A stretch of DNA of 64,000 nucleotides from Chinchilla lanigera (GCF_000276665.1 NW_004955466.1:9602254-9666253), one strand, 5' to 3'. Counted from the stretch's first letter, positions 40,950-57,880 are shown. Translations and numbers: made by a program. Notes: generated from the sequence alone by a model not told the origin.

Positions 40950-41775
40950 CAAGAAAATAAAATGAATTACCAACACTTCCAACAACATGGATAAATCTCA
41001 AAAGCATTATTTTAAGTGAAAGAAGCCAGACTCAGAAGGGTACTTACTTTGTAAACTCATTCTTAAGAAATTCTAAATCAAGGCAAAGTCACACTGACAG
41101 AAAATAGAACATTGGTTTTTGTCAAGGACAAGGTTAGGAGGGGAGAGCATCACAAAGAGATATGAGGGAACTCTTTGGGATGAGAATATTTTGTATCTTG
41201 ATTGTCACAGTAGTAGTCTGGCTGAATATATTTGTCAGCATGTTTTAAACTGTACCCTTATATTGTAAACTTAAACTGGTGAATTCTACAACAATGTATG
41301 TAAACAGTATCCCAATACAGGTGACAAGCGTAAGAGATGTTCATTACTGGGAAATCTGGAAGTGAAAGTATTCTGACTCGCATATATCTCAAAGTTCAAT
41401 AGTTATATACATGCATAAAACAAGTTTAATGAAGCAACTATCAGAGTGATACATATGTATAAGAATATACAACATGCATATATAATAAATATAAGGGTAT
41501 AAGAAGGTGGGAATTATGTTCTCATCTTCATAAAGTATCTTTTCCACTGAGCTGGGGCATTATGTGTCAGATAATAATTTAGAAATGAAGTCAAATGTTG
41601 AAAGAATTCCATGTCTACACTACTTGAATAAGGGATTTCTTTGTGGCAGGATGAAAATGTTCTGGAATTAGTAGTAATGGTACCTAACTTGTAAAAATAC
41701 TAAAAATCATTCCACTGTATGCAAAGGATGAGTTATATGCCATGTAGATTGTATCTCAATTAAAAGAAAGAAACC
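40950..41775 (+). mobile_element. Old L1 3' UTR
   Basis: Begins ACAACATGGATAAATCTCAAAAGC and continues with L1M-type 3' UTR blocks (TTTGGGATGAGAATATTTTG, TGTAAACTTAAACTGG). It ends in A-rich DNA near 41770. Confidence 0.7.
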
Positions 41776-41988
41776 CTAGATCATTAAACATACAAGACTT
41801 TCTGTTTTTCCCTCACTTGTAAATACAAAGTGGAGGAAGGAGAGGAAAAACAATGACAAAAGGAATAGTTTTAGTATGTTTTTATTTGTGAGGTTTGTTT
41901 TTGGCATGTAGCTACTGAATAAAACAATTACTAAAAGAAGCTAAATATATGCACTAGAATGTGTTACTTCTTTCTAAAATTTCAACTA

Positions 41989-42165
<177 letters not shown>

Positions 42166-42408
42166 CTATGGAAAGAACACTGCATCAATCAAGCAGCCCA
42201 TAAACTAGTAAAATAATATGGATATAATTTGGGATATGCAAAATAGTAACATATTCATGCTGAAAATAAGATAACAGCGCTGCAAATAAAATAATAAAGA
42301 CCCTCGAAAGGTACCCAGCTTTATCAGTCTGCACTCCTAATGCTCTAAGCCTGATATGGAGGAGAGAACCCTTTAGAGAGAAAGCTGGTCTCCTACGTTT
42401 AAAGGGCT

Positions 42409-42767
42409 GTTATGGTTTATGTCTGTATGTCCCCCCCAAAGCCTCATGCGGCCATGGATCAGGCTTCTAGAGTATGATTAAGGGTGTGACAGCTGCACCC
42501 GCCCTGGGGTGGACACTTTGCATATGTAAGGGAGAGGAAGAGAGTGCTTGAGGCCATTCCTCCCCCATTTGGCCCTGGTGTGTGGTTGTTGCTTTGCTGT
42601 GTTCTGCACCAGGAGCTGTAGCCCTCTGCCATGTGCCAGTCTGCCTTGTAATATGCCAAGTATGGACTGAAACCTCCACAAACTGTAAGCGAAATAAACC
42701 TTTCCTTCCTTCATTTTGGGCATCAGGTATTTTGTCCTAGCAATGACAGAAAAGTAACCGAGACAAG
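42409..42767 (+). mobile_element. ERVL-MaLR LTR
   Basis: Full LTR pattern: TGTTATGGTTTATGTCTGTA...CCCCCAAAG at the start, AACTGTAAGCGAAATAAACC poly(A) signal, AGGTATTTTGTCC and AGTAACCGAGACAA at the end. The three overlapping minus frames here are chance. Confidence 0.88.
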
Positions 42768-42971
42768 GGCCTTGTAGATGAATTGAGGCAAGAGGAAAGA
42801 AAGCAATGAAGCTGCTGTAGGAATCAGAGTGTTCCCGTCTTCATATTATACCTTCCACTGCACAGGCAGTTTTCTCTCCCATCTCTTACTGTAGAGTAAG
42901 ACAATCACGTACATAAAACTAGAGTCAAATAAAAATAACTTTGGAAGGAAACACTTTTATTTGCTTAGTCA

Positions 42972-45060
<2,089 letters not shown>

Positions 45061-45061
45061 C

Positions 45062-45145
45062 TTTTTTTTTTGGGTGCCAGGAATCAAACTCAGGACCTCA
45101 CACTTGCCAGGCAGGCACTGTGCCACTGAGCTATCTCCCCAGGCC
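45062..45145 (-). mobile_element. ID SINE
   Basis: Antisense ID; flanked by GTAGAAGGAA at 45051-45060 and 45147-45156. Confidence 0.92.
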
Positions 45146-45844
45146 AGTAGAAGGAAATTTTTGAAAGAGGCACTTTATATTTTACATGTAACCAGCTGTA
45201 TCTCTCTTGTGGGTTTTCAGCCATTCCTTTTCTTTGGCCATTGCAGCAAAGTGAAGCAAAAACTGGTCTGCTGCCAGGCTGGCCTCCATTCATTAACTGC
45301 ATAATCTGCGCAGGCCTCCTCTCTTGCTGGCTCCCATTTCTCTCTAAATCCAGAGGTTCCTTTGAGCCACTGGCTTCCACATTGAACTCTGAGCTCTGAG
45401 AATGGTAACTGGGGGCCATGGTATTGTTGGTGAGGCTCTGGAGATCCATACGTTAGATCTGTCTGGAGCCTAACATTCAAGTCTAGGGTACATGTTTGAG
45501 GATGCTGTTGTAATTAATAATGTGCAATTAAAAGTGCTATGGTATTGTTACTAATTTTTATTTTCATAATTAAAATGTAACAATTTTGTATTAGAAAAGA
45601 TATGAATGGCAAGCCAATAGTATTTAGTTGTAAAAGAGGATCAGCTAATATAAGAAAGAAAATGGTGACATTTTAAATCACAGTCTCTGATAATAAAAAT
45701 TATTAATACATTTCAAAGCATAGTGAAGTTAGCATGAGATTTGAATCAGGGTAGATGAGTTATTTGTTATGTTTAGATAAGATATATAAATATATGGATA
45801 TCAGAAAATGACAATTATATATTTAGTTGTAATATCAAAAATCA

Positions 45845-45991
<147 letters not shown>

Positions 45992-46019
45992 CTATATAAA
46001 TATATTTAGAAAATTATGT

Positions 46020-46502
46020 CCTCGCTTATAGATGATGAATTCTCTGGTTCTTGGTAAAACTGAGTGGACTCATCTCTCTCTCTTCCCCTGTTATCATTCA
46101 GAGCTACAACGTCCCCCGCAAGTCTCGTGTGCGTGTGGAAGGTGACTGGATCAGCAGGGCTCCATACTCATCCGTGGATTTATTCGTTGATGTGTTCAGT
46201 ACCTCACTGTGCCATAAGCAGGTAGGGCCTTGTTAGAGGTGGTCACTGGAGGTTGACCTGGAACAGAGTACTCTTATTCCCGGCCCCTCCTCTCTGTCTT
46301 TCTCTCTTTCTCCCTCTCCCTCTCTCTCTCTTTCTCTGTCTCTCTCTCTCTCTCTCTCTGCTTTTTAGCTGCCATGCATTGAACACCTCTGCCTCCTTCG
46401 TGCCCCTCTGCCATGCTGTTTCTGACTTTAAGCCAGACAACTACGAACTAAAACTATTGTAGTGTCAGGTATTTTGTCCCAGCATCTGGAATGTAACTAA
46501 GT
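46020..46502 (+). mobile_element. Probable MaLR LTR with CT-rich insert
   Basis: The end (AACTACGAACTAAAACTATTG, AGGTATTTTGTCCCAGCA, ATGTAACTAAG) matches MaLR ends such as 42767. A (CT)n expansion (46297-46362) sits in the middle. The start is uncertain. Confidence 0.65.
46297..46362 (+). repeat. (CT)n-rich tract
   Basis: Imperfect CT/TTTC tract of about 65 bp within an LTR; frames over it are low-complexity. Confidence 0.88.
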
Positions 46503-47667
46503 CATCCTCCTACTAAGTACAGTGAACATTCCTGTGCATTACATATAAACCAAGCATAAGAGTACTGAAAAGTGCAGAGAAGGAAGACCAGCTAGGGACC
46601 CTGGGACCTGAGAAATGATACCATGGATTTTCTTTTTGTCTTATATTGTTAGACTGGATGATGGGAGTAACCAGAAACATCAACAAGAGAAAATAAAACA
46701 AGCACAGAGAAAGACCTCCTTTCTATAGTGAAAAGACTTTGAAAAAGACTTTCACAAGACAGAAAGCTTTCCAACAATAATAGGTCTACTCCAGCTAAAC
46801 AGCATAATAATAAAAGCAAAATAGGCTGTTCACACTTGCCCACCTCTACACGATAAGGCATTTCTCTATCCTCCCCATGATGAGCATCAGCTTGGACTTT
46901 TATCTTCTCCCAGCAGTAAGTGCACCCCCATAAACAAAAACAAAAATAAATAACAAAGCATTACTGAGATCACATGGTGAGAATGGATTCCCATTTATGC
47001 CCCGTAATAATGAGGTCCCTGTGGAACACTGTTGAGGCACTCTTGCCTCCTCTCTCGAGGATAAGTGAATCAAGAATAGTAACAAGGAGTCTCTTCCCTT
47101 CCAGCCAGAATGAATTGATAGAGGCCTGGTAGGAAGCATGAACTCCCAACCCAGTCCGACAGTTAAGGAAGCATACACCTTGCGTTGTCAAGACAGCCAA
47201 GATGGAGAATTGGGGTTTCTATCTCAGACCTGACAGCAACAAAGTGGTGCTACAGCTTCTGGTGCAATGTTAAGACAGGTTTGATAAAACAAAGTATTTC
47301 AGTAAGTTCTACAGCCTATGAAAACAACCAAAATGTCTAGACTAAAATAGGAAAATCTCTCATTATACCAAGAACCAAGATAATCTCAAATTGAGTGTAA
47401 AAATGCAATCAACAAAAAGTAGCTCTGAAGCAACACAGATATTTTTAACTATCCAACAAGGATTTCAAAGCAGCCACCACAAAAATGCTTCAAAAAGGAA
47501 TTACTAAGTATACCTGAAACAAATGAAATAAAATAGAAACTATCAGTAAACAAAAAGTATCAACCAAGAAATAGAGGATATGAAGAAGAATGAAGGAAAA
47601 AAATTAGAACTGAAAAAATACTATGACCAAATAAATGCAATGGATGGGCTCAATAGATGAATGGTGA

Positions 47668-47702
47668 CCAAGTGCTTCTTAGCCTTTTGGCTAAGATCAA
47701 GT
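47668..47702 (+). pseudogene. U2 snRNA 5'-end fragment
   Basis: About 30 bp (GCTTCTTAGCCTTTTGGCTA and on to AGATCAAGT) match the 5' end of U2 spliceosomal RNA with one difference in the CTTCTCGGCC block. ATGAATGGTGA flanks both sides (47657-47667, 47703-47713), as after retroposition. Far too short to function. Confidence 0.8.
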
Positions 47703-48627
47703 ATGAATGGTGAGAAAAGGGGAGTTCATGAATTTGAAGACAAAACAATAAATAGAAATTAGCCAATATGAGCAAGAAAGAAAAAGTGAGCTTCTCCTTA
47801 CCACGACAGAGCATATGCTGGATTTGTGGGACTAGAAACAAACATTTAACATTCATATCACTGGAGTCATAGAAGGAGAAGAGAAATAGGGTAAAGCTGA
47901 AAAGGCATTCAAAGGAATAATATCTGAAAACTTTCCATATTTGGCAAAAGACATAGACCTAGAGATTTAGGAAACTGAGAAAATCCAAAACACAAAATTC
48001 CTTAGAGCATTGCAAGGACACATAATCATAACCAAATTTCTAAAAATTAATGATAGAAAAAATCATGAAGGCAGTGAGAAAAGAATAAGATCTTGCCTAT
48101 AAGAGGAAAACAATTTGAATGACAGATTTCTCAACAGGAATCATGGTACCAGAGGATGTGGCACATTTTTCAAGTGGTAAAGTAAAATGAAAGAACTGTC
48201 AACCAAGAATCCTATATCCAGAGAAAATATCACTCACAAATAAAAAGGACAAGACATTTTCAGATGAAAGAAAACTATGCAAAATGTCACCAACAGCCCT
48301 GTCCTAAAATAGCTAAAGGAAATTCTTGAAACAAATAAATAGAATTTTAGAATACTAGGAAGAAAGAAGGCATAATAGGGTTTCCTGCTGGTACAATATT
48401 TCTTAAATTTCTTTGAATGAATTAAAATAGAAAACAATAATATTATCTGATGTAGTTCTCAAATGTATTACTAACAGTGGGGAAGAAATAACCTTAAAAA
48501 GAAGTAAAATTTTTACTCTTCTCCCAAACTGGCAAAAAATGTCAGCAGCATGAGACTTTTATCTACAGGTAATATTGACAGCAACTACTAAAATATATAG
48601 AGAGATATTCATTAAAATACTATAGAT

Positions 48628-48728
48628 AAGTGCCAGGGACATAGCTCAGGGGCACAAGCACCTGCCTGGCAAGCACCTGCTTGGCAAGCAAAAGGTCTTG
48701 AGTTAAGTTTCCAGTACTGAAAAAAAAA
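48628..48728 (+). mobile_element. ID SINE with internal duplication
   Basis: The core GCACCTGCCTGGCAA is doubled (about 48656-48687), lengthening the element by about 17 bp. A tail follows. Confidence 0.9.
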
Positions 48729-49075
48729 TTTTACAGATAAAAATAGAATTCTAAAAAAATTCACCTACTTATAGGAAGGTAAGAAAAACAAAACAGAAAA
48801 AAAGATAACAAAGCAAGGAAACAAATACAAAACAAAAATTACAATGACAGACTTAACCCCTACATTAAATATGAATGGTCTATATTCACCAATTAAAGAT
48901 AGAAACTGGCAGTAGATCAGGAAATATGATCCAACTCTATGATATGAATGAGAAACTTCAAACATAATGTATATGCAGGTTAAAAGTAAAAAATATGGCA
49001 CAAAATATACCATGTTCACATTCATGAAAGGAATGCAGAAGTGGATATATGAACTTCAGATAAAGTAGACTTCAA

Positions 49076-49220
49076 CCAAGAAATGGAGGAAAGGAGGAAG
49101 GAAGGGAGAGGAATAAGATGAAAAAAAATTGAGATGTGTGATGTACATTTACCAACACACCCTACAATGAATGTAATCTCATGTACTGCAAACATGTACT
49201 AATAATGTTTTTTATTTTTA
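49076..49220 (+). mobile_element. L1 3' tail nested in older L1
   Basis: Same 3' end as at 19885 and 40860. Perfect 14-bp target-site duplication AAAGTAGACTTCAA (49062-49075 and 49221-49234); the host L1 resumes after it. Confidence 0.9.
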
Positions 49221-49530
49221 AAAGTAGACTTCAAACCAAAGAAAATTACCAACATTAAACAGAAAGACATTAACTACTGATGAAAGGATCAATCTATTAG
49301 GAAGACACAAAAATCCTAGATACATATGCACCAAAAAACAAAGCTCAAAATATGTGAGGTGATAATCCCTAGTCTGTTAAACTAATCTAGGCGTTGCTGC
49401 ATAGGTATCCTGCAGATAAAATTAAAGCTTCTAATTAGTTGATCTTTAATAAGGAATCCATCTTAGATAATGTTGATGGGCCTGATGCAAGCTAAGGCTT
49501 GCCAAGGCCTGAAACCAAGTGAGGCTTCTT

Positions 49531-49632
49531 TGCTTTATTTTTTTGGTTTATTTTTTTCAATTCCGAGAATCAAACTCATGACCTTGCACTTGCTAGGCAG
49601 GCGCTGTGCCACTGAGCTAAATCCCCAGCCCC
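49531..49632 (-). mobile_element. ID SINE
   Basis: Antisense ID. Flanks AAGTGAGGCTTCTT (49517-49530) and AACTGAGGCTTCTT (49634-49647). Confidence 0.92.
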
Positions 49633-49682
49633 AAACTGAGGCTTCTTAAAAGATAAAAAATTCATCTATGCACAGCAGATTT

Positions 49683-49776
49683 TTTTGTTTGTTTTTTTCT
49701 GGTACCAGGAATCGAACTCATGACCTTGCGCTTGCCAGGCAGGTGCTGTGCTGCTGAGCTAAATCCTCAGCCCCTG
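49683..49776 (-). mobile_element. ID SINE
   Basis: Second antisense ID only 50 bp on. Flanks TGCACAGCAGATTT (49669-49682) and TGCACAGTAGATTT (49777-49790). Confidence 0.93.
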
Positions 49777-49790
49777 TGCACAGTAGATTT

Positions 49791-50998
49791 GAACCATGGT
49801 TGTAAGCTGCAACCTGCCCATAATTTTCTTTTTTTGATGCCCTGCCATATACATTTTGGAGTTGCTTAGGCAGCAATTTTTAAGTATCCATTTGTATGTG
49901 CATATGTTTATGTATTAATATAAAATACAATATTTACATTGTATATTTTGTATATATTAAAATATACACATATTTCCCCATGTTGCTAGTTCTGCTTCTC
50001 TGGTTGAATCTCAAATAATACAACCTCAAAATTACTTTTAAAAAGCATACTAATTTAGCTCTTGTATTTTCATAATCATACAATCAATATTTGATTACTG
50101 TCCTAAATCAGGGACTGGTAATTTGTTCTGTATTCATCCAGTAAAGAGTCAGTCAATACAATAGGCTTTGTAAGTAATAGATTCTCTGTTAAAACCATTT
50201 AATTTTGCCATTAGGGCATAAAAGCAGTTATGCGCCATAAACAAGCTTAAATAAGCAATGAAATTTTACTTACAGGTGGTAGACCATATTTTAGACAAAT
50301 AGCTGAACTTGACCTAACTAAAAGTGATTATATTAATCTAATTTTATTCAAACTCCTTTTTATTTACTTTATTAAAACATCATATTTGAGGTGAAGATAT
50401 ATATTCCTAATGCAAAAATAATCTTTTAAAAATAAATGTAGAAGAGTAGATAAAATTACACAACTACTGAAGCTACTGCTTGGCCCCTCATAGTCTGTCT
50501 TTCCTTGGTTTCCACTACCATTCAGAAGAAAACAATGTGATTCTATATCTAGAGAATTTTGCACAGAGAATGGGCCTCAATTGTTCATGATTTACCAATA
50601 AGGAGTTGTGTAACTTTGAAACAAGTTATATAACTTCTCTGTAGTTTCCTGTGCTTATCCACTGATAAATGATTTGGTCCATGTCCTTCTGAAGTCTATA
50701 TACATCTCAAAAATTATGGACTTATAATGCTCCTTTATATCCCTCTGTTCACTTTTCATAGCTTCTTTTCCTCTTTGTTTCCTATTGAAAGCTTAAAGCC
50801 TCACTTAGATTATTTTTCTTTTTCTACTCGCTTTCTTTAGACAGTCCGATGCATTAATTTGGTTTAACTCTCAAATCTCTTCATATTACTTTTAAATCTA
50901 AACACATGTAAATTTCCAAACCTGTTAAGGCCTGTGACTTCAACTGCCTGCTTAACATCTCCAGTCAGATTACCTACTATCGTACCAAAGTTAGTGGG
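49791..50998. other. Intronic DNA, possible MIR remnant
   Basis: About 50600-50690 weakly follows the MIR order (GTGTAACTTTGAAACAAGTTA, ACTTCTCTGTAGTTTCC). Otherwise nothing recognised. Confidence 0.35.
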
Positions 50999-51078
50999 TC
51001 CAGCTGGGTGTGCTGAGGCCAGCCTAAACTACAGAGTGAGACCCTACTTCAAAAAACAAAAATAAGTAAATAAATAGA
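50999..51078 (+). mobile_element. B1 SINE fragment
   Basis: CCAGCTGGGTGTGCTGAGGCCAGCC with most of the 5' half deleted, then GAGACCCTACTTCAAAAAAC and a TAAA tail. Confidence 0.8.
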
Positions 51079-52550
51079 TCTTAGTGTGTCCAATACTAAT
51101 CATTTTATTCCTGAAAACTGCTTTTCTTCCTGTACTCATATTCTCTTATGGCATCTTTTACTGGCATAGACTCCCACCTTGTAGAGCTTTGGAGGTTTTA
51201 CTTTCCTTGCCTTCCAAATCCAAAGGGTTGGCAAATTCTGTCAGTTTCGCCCAGGATTTCTCACACATCTCAGCTTCTGTTTTTAAAGTCCCCTGGCTTG
51301 GGTTTTATTACTTACTAGATTATCCTAATAAATTGGCTTTTACTACTCTTCCCTCTACCACTGTAAATACTGCTGTTCAATTCACTTTCTTAATACAAAG
51401 TTCTAAACATATCATTCCCATAATCTTCAATACATTCCCATTGTCTCCATTTAAAGTCTAAACTCTTCTGTCTAGATTTCATGTCCATTATTAATTCATG
51501 CATTTATATCATACCTTATTGCACAAAGAATTTGTGGCAACTCACAGAAAATACAAACAATCAAACAGTAAAGTACAAATCATAAATAAAGGTCAAGACT
51601 AAGAGCAATGTTAGAATAGATAAAAACCAGGGTTAGGGTCAGAAAGACTAGACTGTAAGATTTCACTAGGCTTCTAATATTGAATCCTAAATTTGTTACC
51701 AAGCCTTTAGGGGTTGAAGTGAAAAGGAAAATAGTTAAATAACACTCATTATCAGTGAATGGAACACAATATTCCCTTAGCAGGAAAGAGGTTTTTTCCT
51801 CATGCTTACCTCTAAAAGCACTTTCTTGGATGACCTTTCAAATAAAGACCCAGAGGTAGGAAGAATAAGATCTTCAACAATATTTTTAGAACAAGTGCAG
51901 TACTAGCTTCATGTGACTATTTTAAAAACAATCCCCAGTGAAAGCTAACGATTAAATGAAACCTAGTCTTTCAAACTAGAGAATCTGTGTTTATTGGAAT
52001 GAGGATGGTTTAGATTTGCTATTGTGAGGAGGGTCTTGAAAAACTCAGGGCAGTGACTAGCAATCTTTTCAGAGCAACGGAGTATGAAATAATTGTGAAT
52101 CTCTCAATTTTGCAGAAAACTTGATGAGTTTTATTGTCTGATGGGCACTCTCTTTCAGGTACTTACCCTGTTACATGGAAATCAGGAGCTGTGGATGAAC
52201 TTGCTTAGAGAATCCAAGTCTCCAAATGTTGCTTTCATACCCAGTCCTTAATTCTGTTTTTCTTTACCATTTGCTGGTAACATTGCCATACTGTATTTGT
52301 TGGTTCAAATATAGTTTCCTTAACCTTTAACAACTGTATTTTTTCAGGAAATAGCAGGCTGCTTTTAGGCCCAAGAGGATGGTGGGGCTCTAGAGCTCAG
52401 CTTTTCTATCCTGTCCCATATAGGTGTGCTCTTCATTTGTGGGCTTTCAATTCTCTGTACAAATGTATGTATCATCTTCTTTCTCTTGCTATCTAAATTT
52501 AGATAACTAAGAATTGGACAGATGAAAAATTTTAAAATCTAGATCTAAAA
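51079..52550. other. Intronic DNA with nothing recognised
   Basis: The plus-strand frame at 51084-51461 (125 codons) has no family resemblance. No splice-supported exon is seen. Confidence 0.4.
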
Positions 52551-52689
52551 GGAGCTTTGGACACAGATTTTAATAAGCATAGTAAGGTGTGGTATCATGT
52601 TAGTGATAAACCTATGTTTATCAAACCAAATTATCACAGCCGAAGAATACGTGAACCATACACCTTAGACCAAATACTATCAGGCATTA

Positions 52690-52824
<135 letters not shown>

Positions 52825-52939
52825 CTAGGTAATATAAAGATAAACATTTATATCTCATACACTGTCTCACACTCCAGCAAGTTTTTTTTCTTTTAAGAAG
52901 CTAACCATCCTTGAGTTATTTGAATTACCTAGAATTTTA

Positions 52940-53745
52940 TAGAATGTGATCTTTATTTTGATTTTTATTAGTATATGCTTGCAGAACATAATGATTACAT
53001 TCATTGTGGGGAGTTGGTAAATGTACATAACACATCTTAATTCTTTTTCATCCCCTTTCCTTCTCCTCTTCCCCATCCCTCTGCTCTTTGGCAAAATATC
53101 TATTCGTTTATTTCCTATTATCTATATTTTATTCTTTAATTTACTTATATTTTAGGTTTCTCATATAAGAGAAACCATATATTTAAACTAATGTGTCTGA
53201 TTTGTCTCACTTAACATTGGTCTCAAGGCACATCCATTTTCTGACAAATGACTCAAATATATCCTTCTGTATAGCAAAACAAGGATGTTATTTGTTAAAT
53301 TGCATATAAATGGCACATTTTCTTCATCCATTCATCTGTGGATGAACATATTGGCCACTTCCAAGATTTAGTGATCATGAATTGTGCTGCTATAAATATG
53401 GGTATGCATGTACCCTTGTAATATGGTATCTTCAACTATTTGGGGAAGATAGCTAGAAAAGGAATAACTGGGTCAAATGGAATTTTTAGTTTTAGTTTTT
53501 TTTTTTGTTTTTTTTTTTTTAGGAATCTCCATATTGATTTCCATAGTAGTCGTATTAGTTTACATTTCCACCAACAACATAGCGGGGTTCCTTTTACCCT
53601 GCAGCCTTTCCAGCATTTATTATTTGATTTCTTGATGATAGCCATTTTTTCTGCAGTGAGACAGAATCTCAGTGTTGTTTTTATTTGCATTTTTCTGATG
53701 GTCAGTGATGTAGAATTGGAGTGTTTTTAAGAGTGCTTTTAAATG
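52940..53745 (-). mobile_element. L1 3' end, antisense
   Basis: T-rich mirror of the L1 3' end: TTATTAGTATATGCTTGCAG...TACATTCATTGTGGGGAG, then antisense ORF2-end blocks (TCCATTCATCTGTGGATGAAC, GGGTCAAATGGAATTTTTAG, TTTCCACCAACAACAT). A T tract at 53499-53520 interrupts it. Confidence 0.8.
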
Positions 53746-53955
53746 CAAGAGCTATCCTTTCACACTGCTGTGGTATAATTTTGTATAATATGAGCATTTC
53801 AGTGGTCTAAGTTACATGATCAGAATCCTTTTTAGGATTGGCACTGTAAGTATTATTTACCAGAGGTAAAGGCTTAGAGGGAACATTGATATATTTAGGA
53901 CAAGGCAAGGGGCAACCAAAATGTGAAACTTTTACAAATGTTTAATTTAAAAAAT

Positions 53956-54417
53956 TTATTACAGTAAAAGCCATTACATTAATCCCCCTCAAAATATTTC
54001 TTCTTGCTTCAGGTACACCTATCACATTGTTCTTGCTGCTTTCTGAAGCAGTTCAGGAAGTCCTCTTACATGTTTTTACAAAGTGGAGTAAAAAATTCAG
54101 TGAATAATGTTGCTGAGTGCGGTCCAATGAAAAGGCAGGATCATGAAAACATTACAAGGCGTTCTCATCCAACTTATTCATAGGATCTGGTACCATGAGA
54201 CTTTTTGCTCTTTCCCAAAGTCAAAATAACCATGAAAAGGAAACTTTTAAATCAATTCAGGCTCACAAGGCACCATGACAGCACAATTAAGACACTCTTA
54301 AAAGAGGACTTCTAGAGCTGCTTTGGAAAGCCACAAGAACAATAGGATAAGTGGGTTTGAAGCAAGGAGGAATATTTTGAGGGGGGATTAATGGTAATGT
54401 GTCTTTTACTGTAATAA
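53956..54417. mobile_element. Mariner-like DNA transposon, internally deleted
   Basis: The ends are long inverted repeats of about 45 bp: TTATTACAGTAAAAG on the left, CTTTTACTGTAATAA on the right, each continuing through ATTAATCCCCC/GGGGGGATTAAT and CTCAAAATATT. The interior resembles pieces of a mariner-type transposase gene region in antisense with many stops. At 462 bp it cannot encode a transposase. Confidence 0.8.
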
Positions 54418-55815
<1,398 letters not shown>

Positions 55816-56940
55816 TCACTGTAACACTCTAAGTTCCAACAGTTTAAAAGATTCTATAGTATTAACCATCATTGCTTTTCCTTTTGTTTCAGAAGGACAC
55901 AACCTTGTGTGCAGACTCCCATGCCACACACCATGTTTTAATTTTGTATTTCTAAGTAGATCTGTTGTTCTAATTGTTAAGAAAAAGCACTACAAAAGAA
56001 ATACTTTTTTTCCTCTCAAATAACTTTTAAAATAGTGTACTTAATTAAGACTTTCACCTTCCTGACAACACAAAGCTCCAAATAAGTATTACTCCATGTT
56101 TTAAAACATTCAGGGTAAGAGCTAGAGTACAAAACTCAGGACTGTGATTCATTATGAAATCATCTGTATTAAGAGAATTATCTAGCCTACTTTTGCCATT
56201 GTATGCTTGGAAGCGCTCTAAGATTGAAGTCCTGAAAATGACACCTCTTTCCAGGACCTGCTTCTGCTGATATTATATACTTAAGCCCTTTTAATTCGTA
56301 GGCAGGATAGCTCAGGTGAAGAATAAGAATGTTGGAGTCAGAGTTGGTTTCAACTAGGTTTGGGATGACAGATACATTTCGTAACTTCTGAGCCTCAGGT
56401 TCCACGTTCGTGAAAGAGACACTAAAATGTACTTCTAAGAGGTTATGGAAATAAATGGAGTGATTTTTGGAAAGAGAGAATAAGAGGAGGTGTTAGTAAG
56501 TCATAGAAGATTTAGTTCTATTTCTTTCCAGATTCACAATATTGAATAAGGGTAAGAATACAACAAGGCTGGGAAAAAGTTTAAAATAGATATATATTCT
56601 AGAACATGTACTCTAAATCTTGGTGGAAGGAGGCACAAAAAGTCCCTTTTATTCTCCTTGGCCCAGAAAGACATGTTTTAATGAACTTTAAACAGTCAAA
56701 ATATATTGGTCTCATTATTTTTGAGACATTACCTAAAGCTATTTAACTGTATTTGTGGATGCATATAAAAGCTATATATAGGACATTTGATTTCAATCTC
56801 CAGAAAATATAGCTTTTATTTTTTTTAAAGTCTTAACATTTCCAAATGTGACCTTAATTTCATATTTTGAAAAATTAACTAGGCTGTTTTATCTTTTTCA
56901 AAAAATGCCTCATCGTCAATTTATGGACCTGTATCCACTA

Positions 56941-57336
<396 letters not shown>

Positions 57337-57428
57337 CTATACAATAATTCACATTATGTTACTTCTGAATCTTGTAAATAAATTCAATCAATAAGTTTTT
57401 AAAAGGTCAATGAAATAATAATTCAAAT

Positions 57429-57880
57429 TTGATAAATATAAACCCTGCCACCTTTTTGTCAAAAAAGGAGGAAATTGAGGTTGACAGACATGACTTTGAA
57501 CAGGTAATTCTCCATACATATACAGCTAGAAAAAACTTACTAGACATACCCGTTGCTAGCCCTGATTTGACCCTTTTCTGCAATGGCAGCTCCTTCATGG
57601 ACAATGAGACAAGGAAGGCAGGATATACAGTGGTAACTTTATATCAGACTCTTAAAAGTTCCTCACTTACACCTGGGACTAGGGCTCAGCTAGCAGAGCT
57701 CATAGCTTGGGGCTTATCCTCTTTATAGGAAGCCATTACTAGCTCCACTTGGTGGAAATCTTTGTTGACTACAGTCATAATAATTCTGCTGATATTATTT
57801 GGCCCATGCATACTTAATTGTTTCTTTGGCTTTGTCTCCTCCAGATTAAAAGCTATACATATCCAAGATGAAAATGCCTG
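57429..57880 (+). mobile_element. Class I ERV remnant: pol RNase H joined to env end
   Basis: The frame 57429-57728 resembles the connection/RNase H region of gammaretrovirus-like pol; the usual Asp of the DGSS motif reads Asn. It ends in a stop, and about 57729-57880 reads as the membrane-spanning end of an env transmembrane subunit (hydrophobic run then a short basic tail). The integrase and most of env are missing, so this is a large internal deletion. The LTR follows at 58029. It is not functional. Confidence 0.75.

Larger units (their letters stand above)
46900..49360 (+). mobile_element. L1/HAL1-like element, 5' part and ORF1
   Basis: From about 47380 the sense strand follows the ORF1 region of old mammalian L1/HAL1 (CAGAAGGAGAAG-like, AAAGACATAGACCTAGAGAT, CTGTCAACCAAGAATCCTAT), reaching the start of ORF2-type sequence near 49230-49350. 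Frame is broken many times. Nested inside are a U2 fragment (47668), an ID (48628) and a younger L1 tail (49076). 46900-47290 may be its 5' UTR. Confidence 0.72.

Noticed and set aside
42459..42723. Three overlapping minus-strand frames
   Set aside because: They are chance frames within a MaLR LTR that reads correctly on the plus strand.
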